A stretch of DNA of 64,000 nucleotides from Trogon surrucura (Eukaryota > Chordata > Aves > Trogoniformes > Trogonidae): contig CM036658.1 in the NCBI GenBank assembly GCA_020746105.1, positions 9,470,689 to 9,534,688 of the forward strand, written 5' to 3'. Numbering within the stretch: position 1 is the first letter of the stretch; each line of letters begins with the position of its first letter. Made by a program: the position numbers and the translations under genes. This document shows positions 35,489-45,603 of this stretch, piece after piece. Under the pieces are notes generated by a model. It did not search any database, was not told the DNA's origin, and was given only the letters and a program-made list of their open reading frames with translations.

Positions 35489-36442
35489 ATGGCACTGCCG
35501 GTGCAGTTGCGGCCCCTGCACGGCCTCTGGGCTCCTCCGATGTCCCGGACCCTGAAGCCGTTCGCCAGCCCCAGGCCCTCCTGCGCTGGAGGTAAGGACT
35601 GATGCTAACCCAGGCAGCCCAGAGAGGTCCTTTGGGGAGATTCACAGCCCTTCCTCCATCACACCTCTCCCTCCTCCTTCACCTACCTTTTGCATGTCCT
35701 CCCACCCGAGCTGAGGATGTGACGCCAGCGCTTTCTCATGTCTCTCTTTCAGGCTCAACCCACCTCGGCCTCAGCCCATGGCCCGGGCAGGGTGGGCTGC
35801 CTTTCCCCACAACATGGACACCACCGGTGGGGACGGCGCCGCAGGGAGCCTGGGCAGCCCCACCAGGTATGGCATCCCCATCTGCCCCATCAACACCCTG
35901 GCACTCTTGACCCCCTGGCACCTCCAGCACCGGTGGAGCCTCTGTCTCCTCCATCCCTCCCCTGGCATCCCCAGCACTACCATGCCCCTGGCAGTTGTGG
36001 CTCATGGACTCAGTAGGCCCTGATGAGCCAACCTGCCGCTCATCCCCCGTTCAACCCTGCAGAGCTGAAAAGGACACGAAGGAGCAGCAGCAACTTCAGC
36101 CCTCGTGTTGTCTCCCGCTGGTGGAACCACAGCTTACGCCTCCCAGCAGCCAAGGCCTGGGGGCCACGTCTGGGCAGTAGCAGTCCCCAAGGGACAGAGG
36201 AGCCCATGGATGTTGACATTTACCCCACCAACGACCTGCTGCTTGACAGTGATGTCCTCATGCATGAGGACAGTCTCTGGGTTGGAGACATCTCCTTGGA
36301 GACTGATGTCCTCATGCATGAGGACAGCCTCTGGGTGGGAGACATCTCCCTCAAAACCGATGTCACGATGGAGGAGGACACAGGCCAGACAAGAAAGCGG
36401 AAGGCTCCCACAGCCAGCACCAGGGCAGGAAGGTGTCGTTAG
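35489..36442 (+). CDS. Predicted three-exon gene, unknown 198-residue protein
   Basis: I do not recognise the family. Proposed coding exons are 35489-35591, 35753-35866 and 36063-36442. Both introns (161 and 196 bp) are GT-AG with pyrimidine-rich acceptors (CTCTTTCAG and AACCCTGCAG) and are phase 1. Both hold an in-frame stop soon after the donor, yet the spliced frame is open for 198 codons. The start at 35489 has G at -3 and +4; an upstream in-frame TAA lies near 35420, and a second in-frame ATG lies at 35540. Residues 1-72 are Pro/Trp/Gly-rich. Residues 75-79 (KRTRR) are basic and followed by a serine run. Residues 135-170 are two tandem 18-residue acidic units. Residues 183-186 (RKRK) could be a nuclear localisation signal. 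No signal peptide or membrane segment is apparent. Short introns and high GC contrast with the AT-rich surroundings. It could also be a non-functional duplicate of a paralogue elsewhere. Confidence 0.6.
35592..35752 (+). other. Predicted intron 1 of the 35489 gene
   Basis: The donor is GGAG|GTAAGG and the acceptor TCTCTCTTTCAG|GC, with a pyrimidine-rich stretch upstream of the acceptor. Reading through gives GGT AAG GAC TGA, an immediate stop. The length of 161 is not a multiple of three. Confidence 0.6.
35867..36062 (+). other. Predicted intron 2 of the 35489 gene
   Basis: The donor is CACCAG|GTATGG and the acceptor CAACCCTGCAG|AG. Retention would bring a TGA in frame about 45 bases in. The length of 196 is not a multiple of three. 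An alternative acceptor two bases downstream would break the frame. Confidence 0.6.
36248..36379 (+). repeat. 54-bp coding tandem repeat with internal palindromes
   Basis: Two full 54-bp units (36248-36301 and 36302-36355) plus a partial third (to about 36379) encode 18-residue acidic units of the form S/T-DVLMHEDSLWVGDISL-E/K. Each full unit contains the perfect 18-bp palindrome GTCCTCATGCATGAGGAC (36254-36271 and 36308-36325). Differences between the units are mostly synonymous (for example AGT/AGC, GTT/GTG, TTG/CTC). Confidence 0.85.
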
Positions 36443-36795
36443 AATTGTTGCGATTTGAAATTGTTTTGGGAAAGGGGGAGAGTGAAGTTAGGATTGATGT
36501 GATGTCAGATGTTTTTGGGGACAGGGGAGGGTGTGATTAGAATTGTTGTTGATTCAGATGGTTTTTGGGAGGAAGGAGTGGGGTTTAGAATTGTTGTGGT
36601 TCTAGGGAGAAGGGGGGGTAAGACCGTTGTGGGCATCAGATGGTTTTGGGGAGGGGGGGCAGGGAGGGGGAAGGAAAGGAGGAGATGTGGGGAGGGTGGA
36701 GGCAGGGAACAGGGAGAGTTTTTTCCATGCTGTTGTTACTTTTATGACCTTTTTTTTTTGGTCAATTTTGTCATTAAAAGCCTGTTACCGAGAAC
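36443..36795 (+). other. Predicted 3' UTR of the 35489 gene, G-rich
   Basis: The 3' flank is strongly G-rich and made of degenerate roughly 50-bp units beginning GAATTGTTG (about 36442, 36539 and 36588). It contains a run fitting a G-quadruplex (36648-36670, four G-tracts of three or more). It ends at an ATTAAA signal followed by a GT-rich stretch. Confidence 0.5.
36773..36778 (+). terminator. Polyadenylation signal ATTAAA
   Basis: ATTAAA is the common variant of AATAAA. A GT-rich element (TCTGTGTCTGTATGGGTTGG, about 36798-36817) follows 20-40 bp downstream, the usual spacing for a cleavage site near 36790. Confidence 0.55.
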
Positions 36796-38323
36796 CTCTC
36801 TGTGTCTGTATGGGTTGGGGAGGGAGTGCAGGTGGCACCGGGAAATGGCACCAAAGAGGTGCAAAAGCATCACCAAGCCCCAAATCAAGTCCATCGAGCC
36901 CCAAAGGGCATCGAGGCATCTCCAGGGCTGTGTCACCCGCAGCAGTGCAGGCAGACATAAGGGGTGACTCCTCTGTCCCCATGCCCGGGGGAAGAAGCCC
37001 TTTGGTGGGAAGACAGATGGGGCTGTCCAGGACTCACGGACACAGCAAGCAGCACTGACCTCCGCTTAGGAAAGACAAGCTGGTGTGTTTGGCAGCAGCA
37101 AATTAAACCAGGGAACATTAATTTTAACGAGAAAGTAAAAACCTCAGGTTAAAAAAGGAAAGAGGAAAAGAGGATAACACCTTGCTCTTCTGAGGGCAGG
37201 GGGAAACAAACTGTAAGGTTTGTTCTGCCTTGGCTCATTCGGAGAAACAAAGTTACTGACACTAAAAGAAAAAAAAAAAAGGAAACCTACGATCTGGTAA
37301 CCTCTAGATCTGGAACTGAGCTTTGAAAATGTAACCTATTATAATGGTCAGTGGTTTTGTTCACTTTGGAAAAGTTCTTTATGCACATTTCTGCAAGTAC
37401 AATTAGATAGGCTACAAATGCAATAAACTACTAGATAGGCTACAAATGCAATAAAAACAAAAATATAATTGAGAGAGAGTCAAAACATCAGGGAACTGGG
37501 TGTTTTGATTAAAGAATCCTCGTAATAAAGTAATATGATAAACTTACTTGGTTTTGCTAATTTTTTTTGAAAATTCTGGACTTGTATAACAGCAGCACCC
37601 TTTCTTCTCATAGAGATCATCATTTTTTAATGAGATAAAAAGCTTAGTACAATAGTCAAGGGGTCATGTGTAATTGCACTGGCATTCCTACCCTACTAAT
37701 GCAGGAGCTCACTAGCAGATTTCCACTTATGAAGAAAATCTAGTACTCGTATTGATTTCTGGTAATTTTTGTGTATATATTGGGGCAAAGGCACAATGCA
37801 CAGTTTACTCTTGAAATGCACTTTTCAAATATGCTAATATGGATTTCCAGCCAACTCTGTTTCTGAGGTATGATAAAAGGTTAACATGCAGGCAAAATTA
37901 AGAACAGTGATTAAACTTATCCTCCTTAAGTACCAATGCTGTATACCGGTCTGAACTCCCAGAGTCATACTGCATCATTTCTCTCCAGCACCATCTCTGG
38001 AAGTTAATTGAACTCTATACACTGAGTTGGGAAGTGTTGCTGCTCCTCGAAGGCTTGCAGATCTGCAAAAGGGGTTCAGTACCTCAGTGAAAAATAGCAA
38101 GAAATACATCCTTAACTCACATTTATGCTTTTGAAAGTTCTCCTTCAGCTGCTTTGATAGGACACAATATGGACATGCTCATATCAAACTGAGCTGAAGT
38201 CCCACTCTCCGTAAAGACCTGACTTCACACCATTTTTGCATATCCTGTAAATTTTAAATCTGGAAAGCACCTCTGTAAGCAGATACATTATGCAGATTCT
38301 GAGTGAAAAATCAAATATACATT
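36796..38323. other. GC-rich flank then AT-rich sequence, no recognised gene
   Basis: The GC-rich character continues to about 37070 with no exon I can support, then switches abruptly to AT-rich DNA. A 28-bp-period duplication lies at 37404-37455. Confidence 0.45.
37404..37455. repeat. Exact 24-bp direct repeat, period 28
   Basis: Two identical 24-bp copies beginning TAGATAGGCTACAAATG (37404-37427 and 37432-37455) are separated by CTAC. This is a recent tandem duplication by the look of it. Confidence 0.9.
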
Positions 38324-39511
38324 TGTTTTGGTTTGACCTGGCCAGATTTCAGCGGCGGGGGGAGGAGTTGCAGGGTGGCTTCTGTAAGAAGCTGCTAGAA
38401 GCTCCCCAAGATTGATAGAGCCAATGCCAGCCGGCTACAAAGAGGGACCCGCCGCTGGCCAAGGCTGAGCCTATCAGTAAGGTGATAGCAGAGGAACGCC
38501 TCTGTGAAAAACATATTTAAGAACGGGAAAAAGAACTGCGCCAGAACAGCTGGCACAGAGATGGAGGAGTGAGAATCTGTACAGACACCAAGGTCAGTGA
38601 AGAAGGAGGAGGGGGGGAGGATGAGCTCCAGGCGCCGGAGCAGAAGGAATCCCCCGGGTCCGTGGTGAAGACCATGGTGAAGCGGGTTGTCCCCCTGCAG
38701 CCCATGGGCGAGGTGCAGATGTCCACCGTGAGGATCACCGCGTAGATGTCCACTGTAGAGGACTCCACGCCGTGTGGGTGGATGTCTGAAAGAGGACTGT
38801 AGCCTGTGGGAAACAGCATCAGAGCAAGTCGCTTCCGGAACCTGTAGCCCGTGGAAGAGAGGAATGCCCACGCTGGAGCAGGTTGGCTGGTGGGACTTTT
38901 GGGACGCTGCGGGTGGCTCACGCTGGAGCAGTTTCCCCTGAAGGACTGCGCCTCAGACTCACGAGGGTGGGCTGCCCCTCGTGAGGTGTCTCCCGTTGGG
39001 CAGTTTGTGATGAATTGCCCTTCGTGGGACGACTCACGCAGAGAAGAGAGCGTGAAGCTTGTCTCCAGTGAGAGGGACCCCACAATGGCCCTGGGGAAGA
39101 GTGAAGAGTCCTCCCCCGGAGTGAAGAAGCGGTGGAACCAACGTCGGATGAACTGACCGCAGCCCCCATTCCCTGTCCCCCTGCGCCGCTCGGGGGGAGG
39201 AGGTGGAGAAACCGGGATTGATGTTAAGCTTGGGAAGAAGGGAGGGATGGGGGCAAGGTGTTCTGTTTAAGATTTGTTTGCTCTTTCTTACTTCTCACTA
39301 CTCCTCTCTGATTAGTTCTTTTAATCAATGTACCTAATTTCCATAAAATTGAGTCTGTTTTGCCCGGGACGGTAAATGAGTGTGATCTCCCTGTCCTTAT
39401 CTCAAACCCTGAGCCCTTGGAAATATTTTCTTCCCCTGTTCAGCAGTGAAGGGGGGATTGAGTGAGCGGCTGTGTGGGTACCTGGCAGCTGGCCAGGGTC
39501 AACCCACCACA
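38324..39511 (+). mobile_element. Solo LTR of the ERVL-like family, intact ends
   Basis: A complete 1188-bp LTR with TG...CA ends (TGTTTTGGTTTGACC to CAACCCACCACA). It is flanked by a perfect five-base target-site duplication ACATT (38319-38323 and 39512-39516), the usual ERVL length. A TATA-like ATATTTAAG lies at about 38513-38521. No retroviral genes or second LTR accompany it, so it is a recombined solo LTR. The GC-rich middle produces long antisense open frames without meaning. Confidence 0.9.
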
Positions 39512-39516
39512 ACATT

Positions 39517-40050
39517 AAACCTTGATTTTACATATATTGTTTATCACAGCTAGTATGATTTTACCCCCTGAAATGCTGTATTTCATGAGGTAAAATGTAA
39601 AAATTGTATGTAAATTAAACCAGGGTGACAGTAGATTATATCTGTAAAACTGTTCTGGCCGTGCAATGTGAGTTTATTAAACAATAAAGTGTGGTAACAG
39701 ACAGCTTGTTGTTTATAAAAATAAAAGCTATTTGCTAAGAACCTTTATGTAGGCTGAATTTACATAGGCAGAAAATAAATTTGTACTTGCTACAGCTACT
39801 GCTTATACTGAACACTTAGGTTTTGAAATTATTTGCAACATGCAGATATAGTAAGAATTTGATAATTTTTAATAATGTTACTATTTTTAATTATTTTCAG
39901 GTCTTAGTAGACCTAGTGTACTCCAAATTTTTAAACTGTACATTTCTCTTTTTCCAAATGTTGTAATTTCTCATGAACTTAATTTTTATTTAAAAGGCCT
40001 TATTTTTTTTATATTAAACACACTGTCCTTTGTAGTCTTCTCATATTTTA
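39517..40050. other. AT-rich spacer between two solo LTRs
   Basis: No gene or classified repeat seen. Confidence 0.45.
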
Positions 40051-40055
40051 ACTGG

Positions 40056-41426
40056 TGTACTGGTTTGGCCTGGCTGGATTTTGGCAGCGGGGGCGGGGAG
40101 CTGCAGGGTGGTTTCTGCAAGAAGCTGCTAGAAACTCCCCGAGTTTGATAGAGCCAATGCCAGATGGCTCCAAAGAGGGACCTGCCACTGGCCAAGGCTG
40201 AACCTGTCAGTAAAGTGGTAGGAGAGGAACGCCTCTGTTCAGCTCAGTGGGTTGAGCATGGTGCTTGAAACACCATGGTCACGGGTTCGATTCCCGTTCG
40301 GTTCTCATGTGTGTTGCCTGACCTAGTCGAGAGGTGGCGTCCCTGCTCACAACAGAGAGGCTGGATTAAAATCATCTCTGAGGTCCCTTCCAGCCCAGGC
40401 CATTCTATGATTCTATGATGAAAACATATTTAAGAACACGGAAAAGAGCTGGGCCACAACAGCTGGCACAGAGATGGAGGAGTGAGAGTCTGTGCAGACA
40501 CCAAGGTCGGTGAAGAAGGGTGGAGGGGAGGATGAGCTCCAGGCACTGAAGCAGAGAAAGTCCCCTGGGTCCGTGGTGAAGACCATGGTGAAGCGGGTTG
40601 TCCCCCTGCAGCCCACGGGCGAGGTGCAAATGTCCACCGTGAGTATCACCACGTAGATGTCCACCGCGTAGAGGACCCCACACTCTGTGGGTGGATGCCT
40701 GAAGGGGGCTGTAGCCCGTGGGAAGCAGCATCAGAGCAAGTCGCTGCCAGAACCTGTAGCCCGTGGCAGAGAGGAATGCCCACGCTGGAGCAGGTTGGCT
40801 GGTGGGACTTTTGTGACACCACGGGGGACTCACGCTGGAACAGTTTCACCTGAAGGACTGCGCCTCAGACTCACGAGGGGTGGGCTGCCCCTCGTGAGGT
40901 GTCTCATGTTGGGCAGTTTGTGATGAATTGCCCTTCGTGGGATGACTCACGTAGGAGAAGAGAGTGTGAAGCTTGTCTCCTATGAGAGGGACCCCACAGT
41001 GGTCCTGGGGGAAGAGTGAAGAATCCTCTCCCGGAGTGAAGAAGCGGTGAAACCAACGTTGGATGGACTGACCGTAACCCCCATTCCCTGTCTCCCTGTG
41101 CCGCTCGGGGGGAGGAAGTGAAGAAACCAGGATTGATGTTAAGCTTGGAAAGAAGGGAGGGATTGGGGGAAGGTGTTCTGTTTGTTAAAATCTGTTTCCT
41201 TTTTCTCATTTCTCACTATTCCTTTCTGATCGGTTGTCTTAATAAATGTACATTATTTCCCCAAAATCAACTCTGTTTTGCCCGGGAAGGTAAGTGAAAG
41301 TGATCTCCCTGTCCTTATCTCAAACCCTGAGCCCTTTGAAATATTTTCTCCCCCTGTTTAGCAGTAAAGGGGGAGTGAGAGCAGCTGTGTGGGTACCTGG
41401 CTGCTGGCCAGGGTCAAACCACGACA
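40056..41426 (+). mobile_element. Solo LTR of the ERVL-like family, carrying a SINE
   Basis: TG...CA ends (TGTACTGGTTTGGCC to CAAACCACGACA) with a perfect five-base target-site duplication ACTGG (40051-40055 and 41427-41431). It is 1371 bp long, of which about 181 bp are an inserted SINE (40239-40419) lying just before the TATA-like ATATTTAAG (about 40426). It shares the whole architecture with the 38324 copy, and AATAAATGTAC near 41236 fits the LTR polyadenylation signal. No internal retroviral sequence is present. Confidence 0.9.
40239..40419 (+). mobile_element. tRNA-Ile-derived SINE with CR1 tail (TguSINE1-like)
   Basis: The head has a Pol III A box (CAGCTCAGTGGG, 40240-40251) and an intact B box (GGTTCGATTCC, 40284-40294), in a 65-base body that aligns with a tRNA-Ile gene (TGGTGCT before the anticodon loop, ACGGGTTCGATTCCCGT for the T arm). 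The tail (about 40318-40419) is a CR1 3' end with CCCTTCCAGCCCAGGCC and two ATTCTATG units. This composite structure lets a non-autonomous SINE use CR1 reverse transcriptase. Such an element is known from passerines as TguSINE1; I assign it by structure only. The LTR at 38324 shows the empty site (GCCTCTGTGAAAA). No real target-site duplication is visible. Confidence 0.85.
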
Positions 41427-41431
41427 ACTGG

Positions 41432-41898
41432 TGAGTTATCCAATTATGTCTATGCAAGATTTTTACATCTTGTGTTCTAAAGTTCTCAAAATCTTTTAGT
41501 AAGATATTTAAATTATTTCAAAAGCAGAAAGTAGTAAGAGAAAATAAGTTTACTTTTTAAGTTTATGTAATCAAAGGAAACAGAAGTTACCTTAGAAAAC
41601 GTGGAGTGAGTGAGGAAACATTCAGTGAAATATAAAAGTGGGAAACCCAACACAAAAATACATCAGTTTTGATTGTACTTTTGTGATTTGGGGAATTCCA
41701 GGGTAGAGATCGTGGTCAGAATGAGAGCAGAAAAGTCCTTTTCTCTCAGGAGCTTAGGACTGGCACTTAGAGATGTAGAACATGTGCTCTGACAAGGTCT
41801 ACATAAACCCGAGCCTCTTCGGTGGGAATGTGAAACGCAGGAACTGCTCAGCCTTTGATCTCCATCTGGTTGCTACAGGCTCGAGCTATTGCCTTCTA
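41432..41898. other. Unique sequence without recognised feature
   Basis: Spacer between the solo LTR and the next CR1. I see nothing supportable. Confidence 0.4.
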
Positions 41899-42236
41899 AC
41901 ACCTGAAGGGAATCTACAGGAAGGCTGGGGAGGGATTTTTTGCAAGAGTGTCCACTGATAGGACAAGGGGAAATGGGTTTAATTTGAAGGAGAATAGATT
42001 TAGGTTAAATCTTAGAAAGAAATTCTTCAGCACAAGGGTGGCAAGACTTCGGAATAAATTACCCAGAGATGTTGTGGCTGCCCTCTCCCTGGAGGTGTTC
42101 AAGGCCAGGTTGGACAGAGCCTTGAGTAGCCTGATCTAATTGAGAGGCGTCCCTGCCTGTGACAGGGAGTCTGGATTACATGACCTCTGAGACCCCTTCC
42201 AGCCCAGGCCATTCTATGATTCTACGATTCTATAAT
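41899..42236 (+). mobile_element. CR1 LINE 3' fragment, likely SINE-partner subfamily
   Basis: A 63-codon open stretch (41948-42139) encodes the CR1 ORF2 C-terminus (GNGFNLKENRFRLNLRKK, then LRNKLPRDVV). The 3' UTR and ATTCTATG/ATTCTACG tail follow. Its last 107 bp (42130-42236) match the tail of the SINE at 40239-40419 far better than the other CR1 tails here, including CTGGATTA and CCTTCCAGCCCAGGCC. It is 5' truncated and lacks EN and RT catalytic domains. Confidence 0.9.
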
Positions 42237-45200
42237 TGGTTCTAGATTCTATTGACATAAAAGGGCCAAAAGCTTCTGCAGTTGGGATTATGGAGTTGAG
42301 TATGACAATGAGCTGGGTCATTCCTCAGCTGCTGGAAATGGCAAAAGGTGTAATTTTTGTCCTGATGAGCCATGGGGAAATGACACATGTGTAAATAGAT
42401 AGAGATAAATAGAGATGAATATGTATATTAAGACATGCTTTGCACAGGAAGACTATTCTAATATCCCACTAAGAGTGGTAGAAAGGAACTTGGAGCTGCC
42501 TGCTGTAATGTTACTAAGGACACTGGGCAAAAAGGAGAAGGATGTGGGGAGAAGGAACGGATGCTCAAACAGAAGAAGAGATCATTAACTATAAGGTACC
42601 ATGTGAATATTGAAAATGTGACACATACATAAAGAGAGTTTGATGTTTATGTTCAGTTTACTTGAATAATTTTTTTCACTTAGCAGTGTCCATGCAGAAA
42701 CTTAATTGACACATTTACATACATGACATTGGCAAATCAATGCACGGAGTCCTCCTAATGTATTTTTGTTTATGCTTATATATTCTTTTGCCTCTTTACT
42801 TAAAGATAGCTTCAGGGATGTTTAAACACTAGCACTTTATTCATTCATAGAGACTGACAGAGTACAAGTTTATTTGAGTTGTATTGCTCTGCCTGGTGAA
42901 ATAAAACCACAAAGAAGAAATGAAATGTAGCTGAATTAGATCTGAGTGGAACTGTATGATGGAAGCTACACTTTGTGAGGAGTAACTGTCATTTGGTGGG
43001 TAAGGCAGTTGTGAAACCAAAAAAAGTTGTCACTGAGAGCTATGGGAGATGTTATGATCAACAGGGATTTGAAGATCTACAGGATTTTAATCCGTTCACA
43101 GAGTGGATTAAATTTATCATCATATCATCATACAGTAAAGTCAACAAGGTGTATCACAGATTAATTTAACTGGATGTTTCTTCTTGCCGTTAATTTGCTA
43201 ATTCAGGCTTTGGGCTGATATCTATTACGTCCTGTGTCTGCTTTATTGATGCATCCATAGTAAACCTAAAAAGTGCGTCCGTCTGTGTTTTCAGGGGTGG
43301 GATTAGCATAAATTTATTTTTTTCCTCCTTTTTCATTCAGTTTTTAGTTTTCATGAGATGAAGAGCTGCTTTTGCAATGTGGAGAATTCCCAGTAATTGC
43401 AGAACCTCAAAAATTTTTGATACAGGCAAAATTCAAACTGGTGAACTCTTGATCATGTGCCTCATTTTCTATAGTGTTGGCTAATTAAAATTTCTTGCAG
43501 TTTATTTTCCCTTTGATTTCTTCGTATCACTAACTTCTAAGCTATGCTATGAATTCGTGTTTACACCTTACAGTGAGCAATACCTGTCTAGCTCGGTCTT
43601 CAGAATGTTCCTTTTTGCTTTAACATACTGTTTTCTTTCACCCTTTATATCTTTCCAGTCACAGATAACAGCACGTTCATGAATCATTACCAGACAAGAA
43701 AGAATTAGAAATTAGATCCTCTTACAAAGGAATTTCTACATAGCTCAAGCAATAAAATACAGTTTTTTTCTTATTGTTGATGGAAAATGTTCACCTGTAA
43801 TTCCAGATTTTATATACCAGGTCTTCCTAAATACAGGAATACTTTGCTGAAATAATAGAATGCTTTAGAGTGGTGTGTATTGCATACCATATCAGATTTG
43901 CTATGAACGTCTTAGCTTGCAATCTCCTAAGTAATTTTAAACTGAGCCAAGAAAATTGCAGAAAATAATTAACAGTCAAACATGCAGAAAAGCCAAAAGA
44001 ATCTAATTTCAAAAATGCAGAACACCTGTTGTTTCAGAGCTCCGTAACTTCCAAATATGAGAGTTCACATCCTTACTCTACAGGGAATGAGTCTTTCAGC
44101 AAATTAGCTAACATAATACGTATTTTTCATGAGCAGTTTTGATTACTGTGTGCAGTATTACACCAGAGCAGGTTGTGAGCAAACTAGTATGAAAATGAAC
44201 TGCAGCAGCAGGTGACTGGACTGAGCTGCAGCCAGCTACAGCACCAGGGGCAGCCTGTTTTCCCAGAGCTGTGCTCTGAACACAAGTGGTGCCTAGTGTG
44301 CAAGAACCTGCAGGGTCACTCCTTGCATCTCTACTTCCACCCACAGGAATGAACTGAGAGGACACCACGTGCAGATTTCGCCGGTGCCTCTCTTCATTGA
44401 TGCTTAGAGATGGATGTTCCTCAAGAAAACTTAGTCCTTCCTGAACATATATGAATGAACTTGCCAGCTGTTTGCTCACCCAACAGGTTGCAGGACTGGA
44501 ATACTGGAAAATGTTTGTTTCAATATTTATTTAAATTCTGGAATTTCTCTGTCAAAATGTCAGTTTATTCTCCTTTTTAACTCCACACACTAGTCTTGAT
44601 TCTCTTTAAACTTACAGCCCTATTGAAATATGTAACTTCTGTGCATACCTTATTAGAACTATGAATAACTGGTATTTTATCCTCAATCCTTGACTCTTCA
44701 TCCTTGACTTTAATATTAGTATGTCCAGTTATTTCTGACATAATTTTTACAGACATTTTCTAAAGTAATTTTTTTTAACCAGGGGAAGTTGTAGTGGAGT
44801 TAAACTGGAAAATTTCTCTTTCTCTTCAAAGACATGGAAAACTCTGCAGAAGGAGAAACACAGAACACAACTGAACTTAGAGAAAAAAGTAGTTCATGGT
44901 GATTACATAATAGTGTGGTAAAAGCTGAAATCATAGATCTGTAACAAAAAGATGTGTCAAGAACTCAGTACCAAGTCACACTGGAGAACAGGCACAGCTT
45001 GTTGGTTTTAAGTGTCTTTTCACAGTGCTCTCTCAGAACATGCAAATGCAGCCAGTGTACAATTACAGGTGTTCATAATTTATTAACGTAGTATTTATGC
45101 ATTTCAGAACCTTTAAAATACTTAGCTACACAACAGCCCAAGAACTAGAGGGTGTAATGCATCAGGAGTACAGACAGAGACTGGATCCCTCTCAGCTAAA

Positions 45201-45603
45201 ATTAGTTATTGATGACTTTGGCATCTGGTTTAAGAAGTTTAAGTTTATAGCACTCTCAGACTCCCTAAATTTTTTGTCACTTTGATGAGGTACCCTTCCT
45301 CTCCAAATATACACCTTATAAATATCCAAATGATGATTGGATGGCTTTTGAGAGCCAGGATGGGTATCAGGGAGCACAGAGAAGCCAAACTCTTTTATCC
45401 TGGAGAACAGGGAAGGAGCAATCTAAGTGCAGTTGACCAAAATGGATTAAGCTGGGACACTTCACTGAGAAGACAGACGTACATGGTAAAACAGATGAAG
45501 AAATTATCACAAATTACAACAAAGGAAATCCCGATAACATATAAGGAGAAGGAAAAAAGAGAAAAGGAATCCTGACTGTGTTCCAGCACTGTATCCAGAG
45601 AGA
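42237..45603. other. AT-rich sequence without recognised feature
   Basis: No supportable exon. The segment 44150-44480 is less AT-rich and has a 123-codon minus-strand open frame of unknown nature. Confidence 0.4.

Noticed and set aside
36134-36420. Minus-strand open frames across exon 3 repeating MHED
   Set aside because: They arise from the palindromes in the 54-bp repeat. Splice sites and the polyadenylation signal support only the plus strand.
38395-39083. 158- and 188-codon minus-strand open frames
   Set aside because: They overlap each other in different frames inside the solo LTR at 38324-39511. LTRs of this type carry no protein gene.
40239-40303. A possible functional tRNA-Ile gene
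   Set aside because: The promoter boxes are good, but the acceptor stem is lost, the anticodon region is altered and a CR1 tail is fused on, so it is a SINE head and not a tRNA gene.
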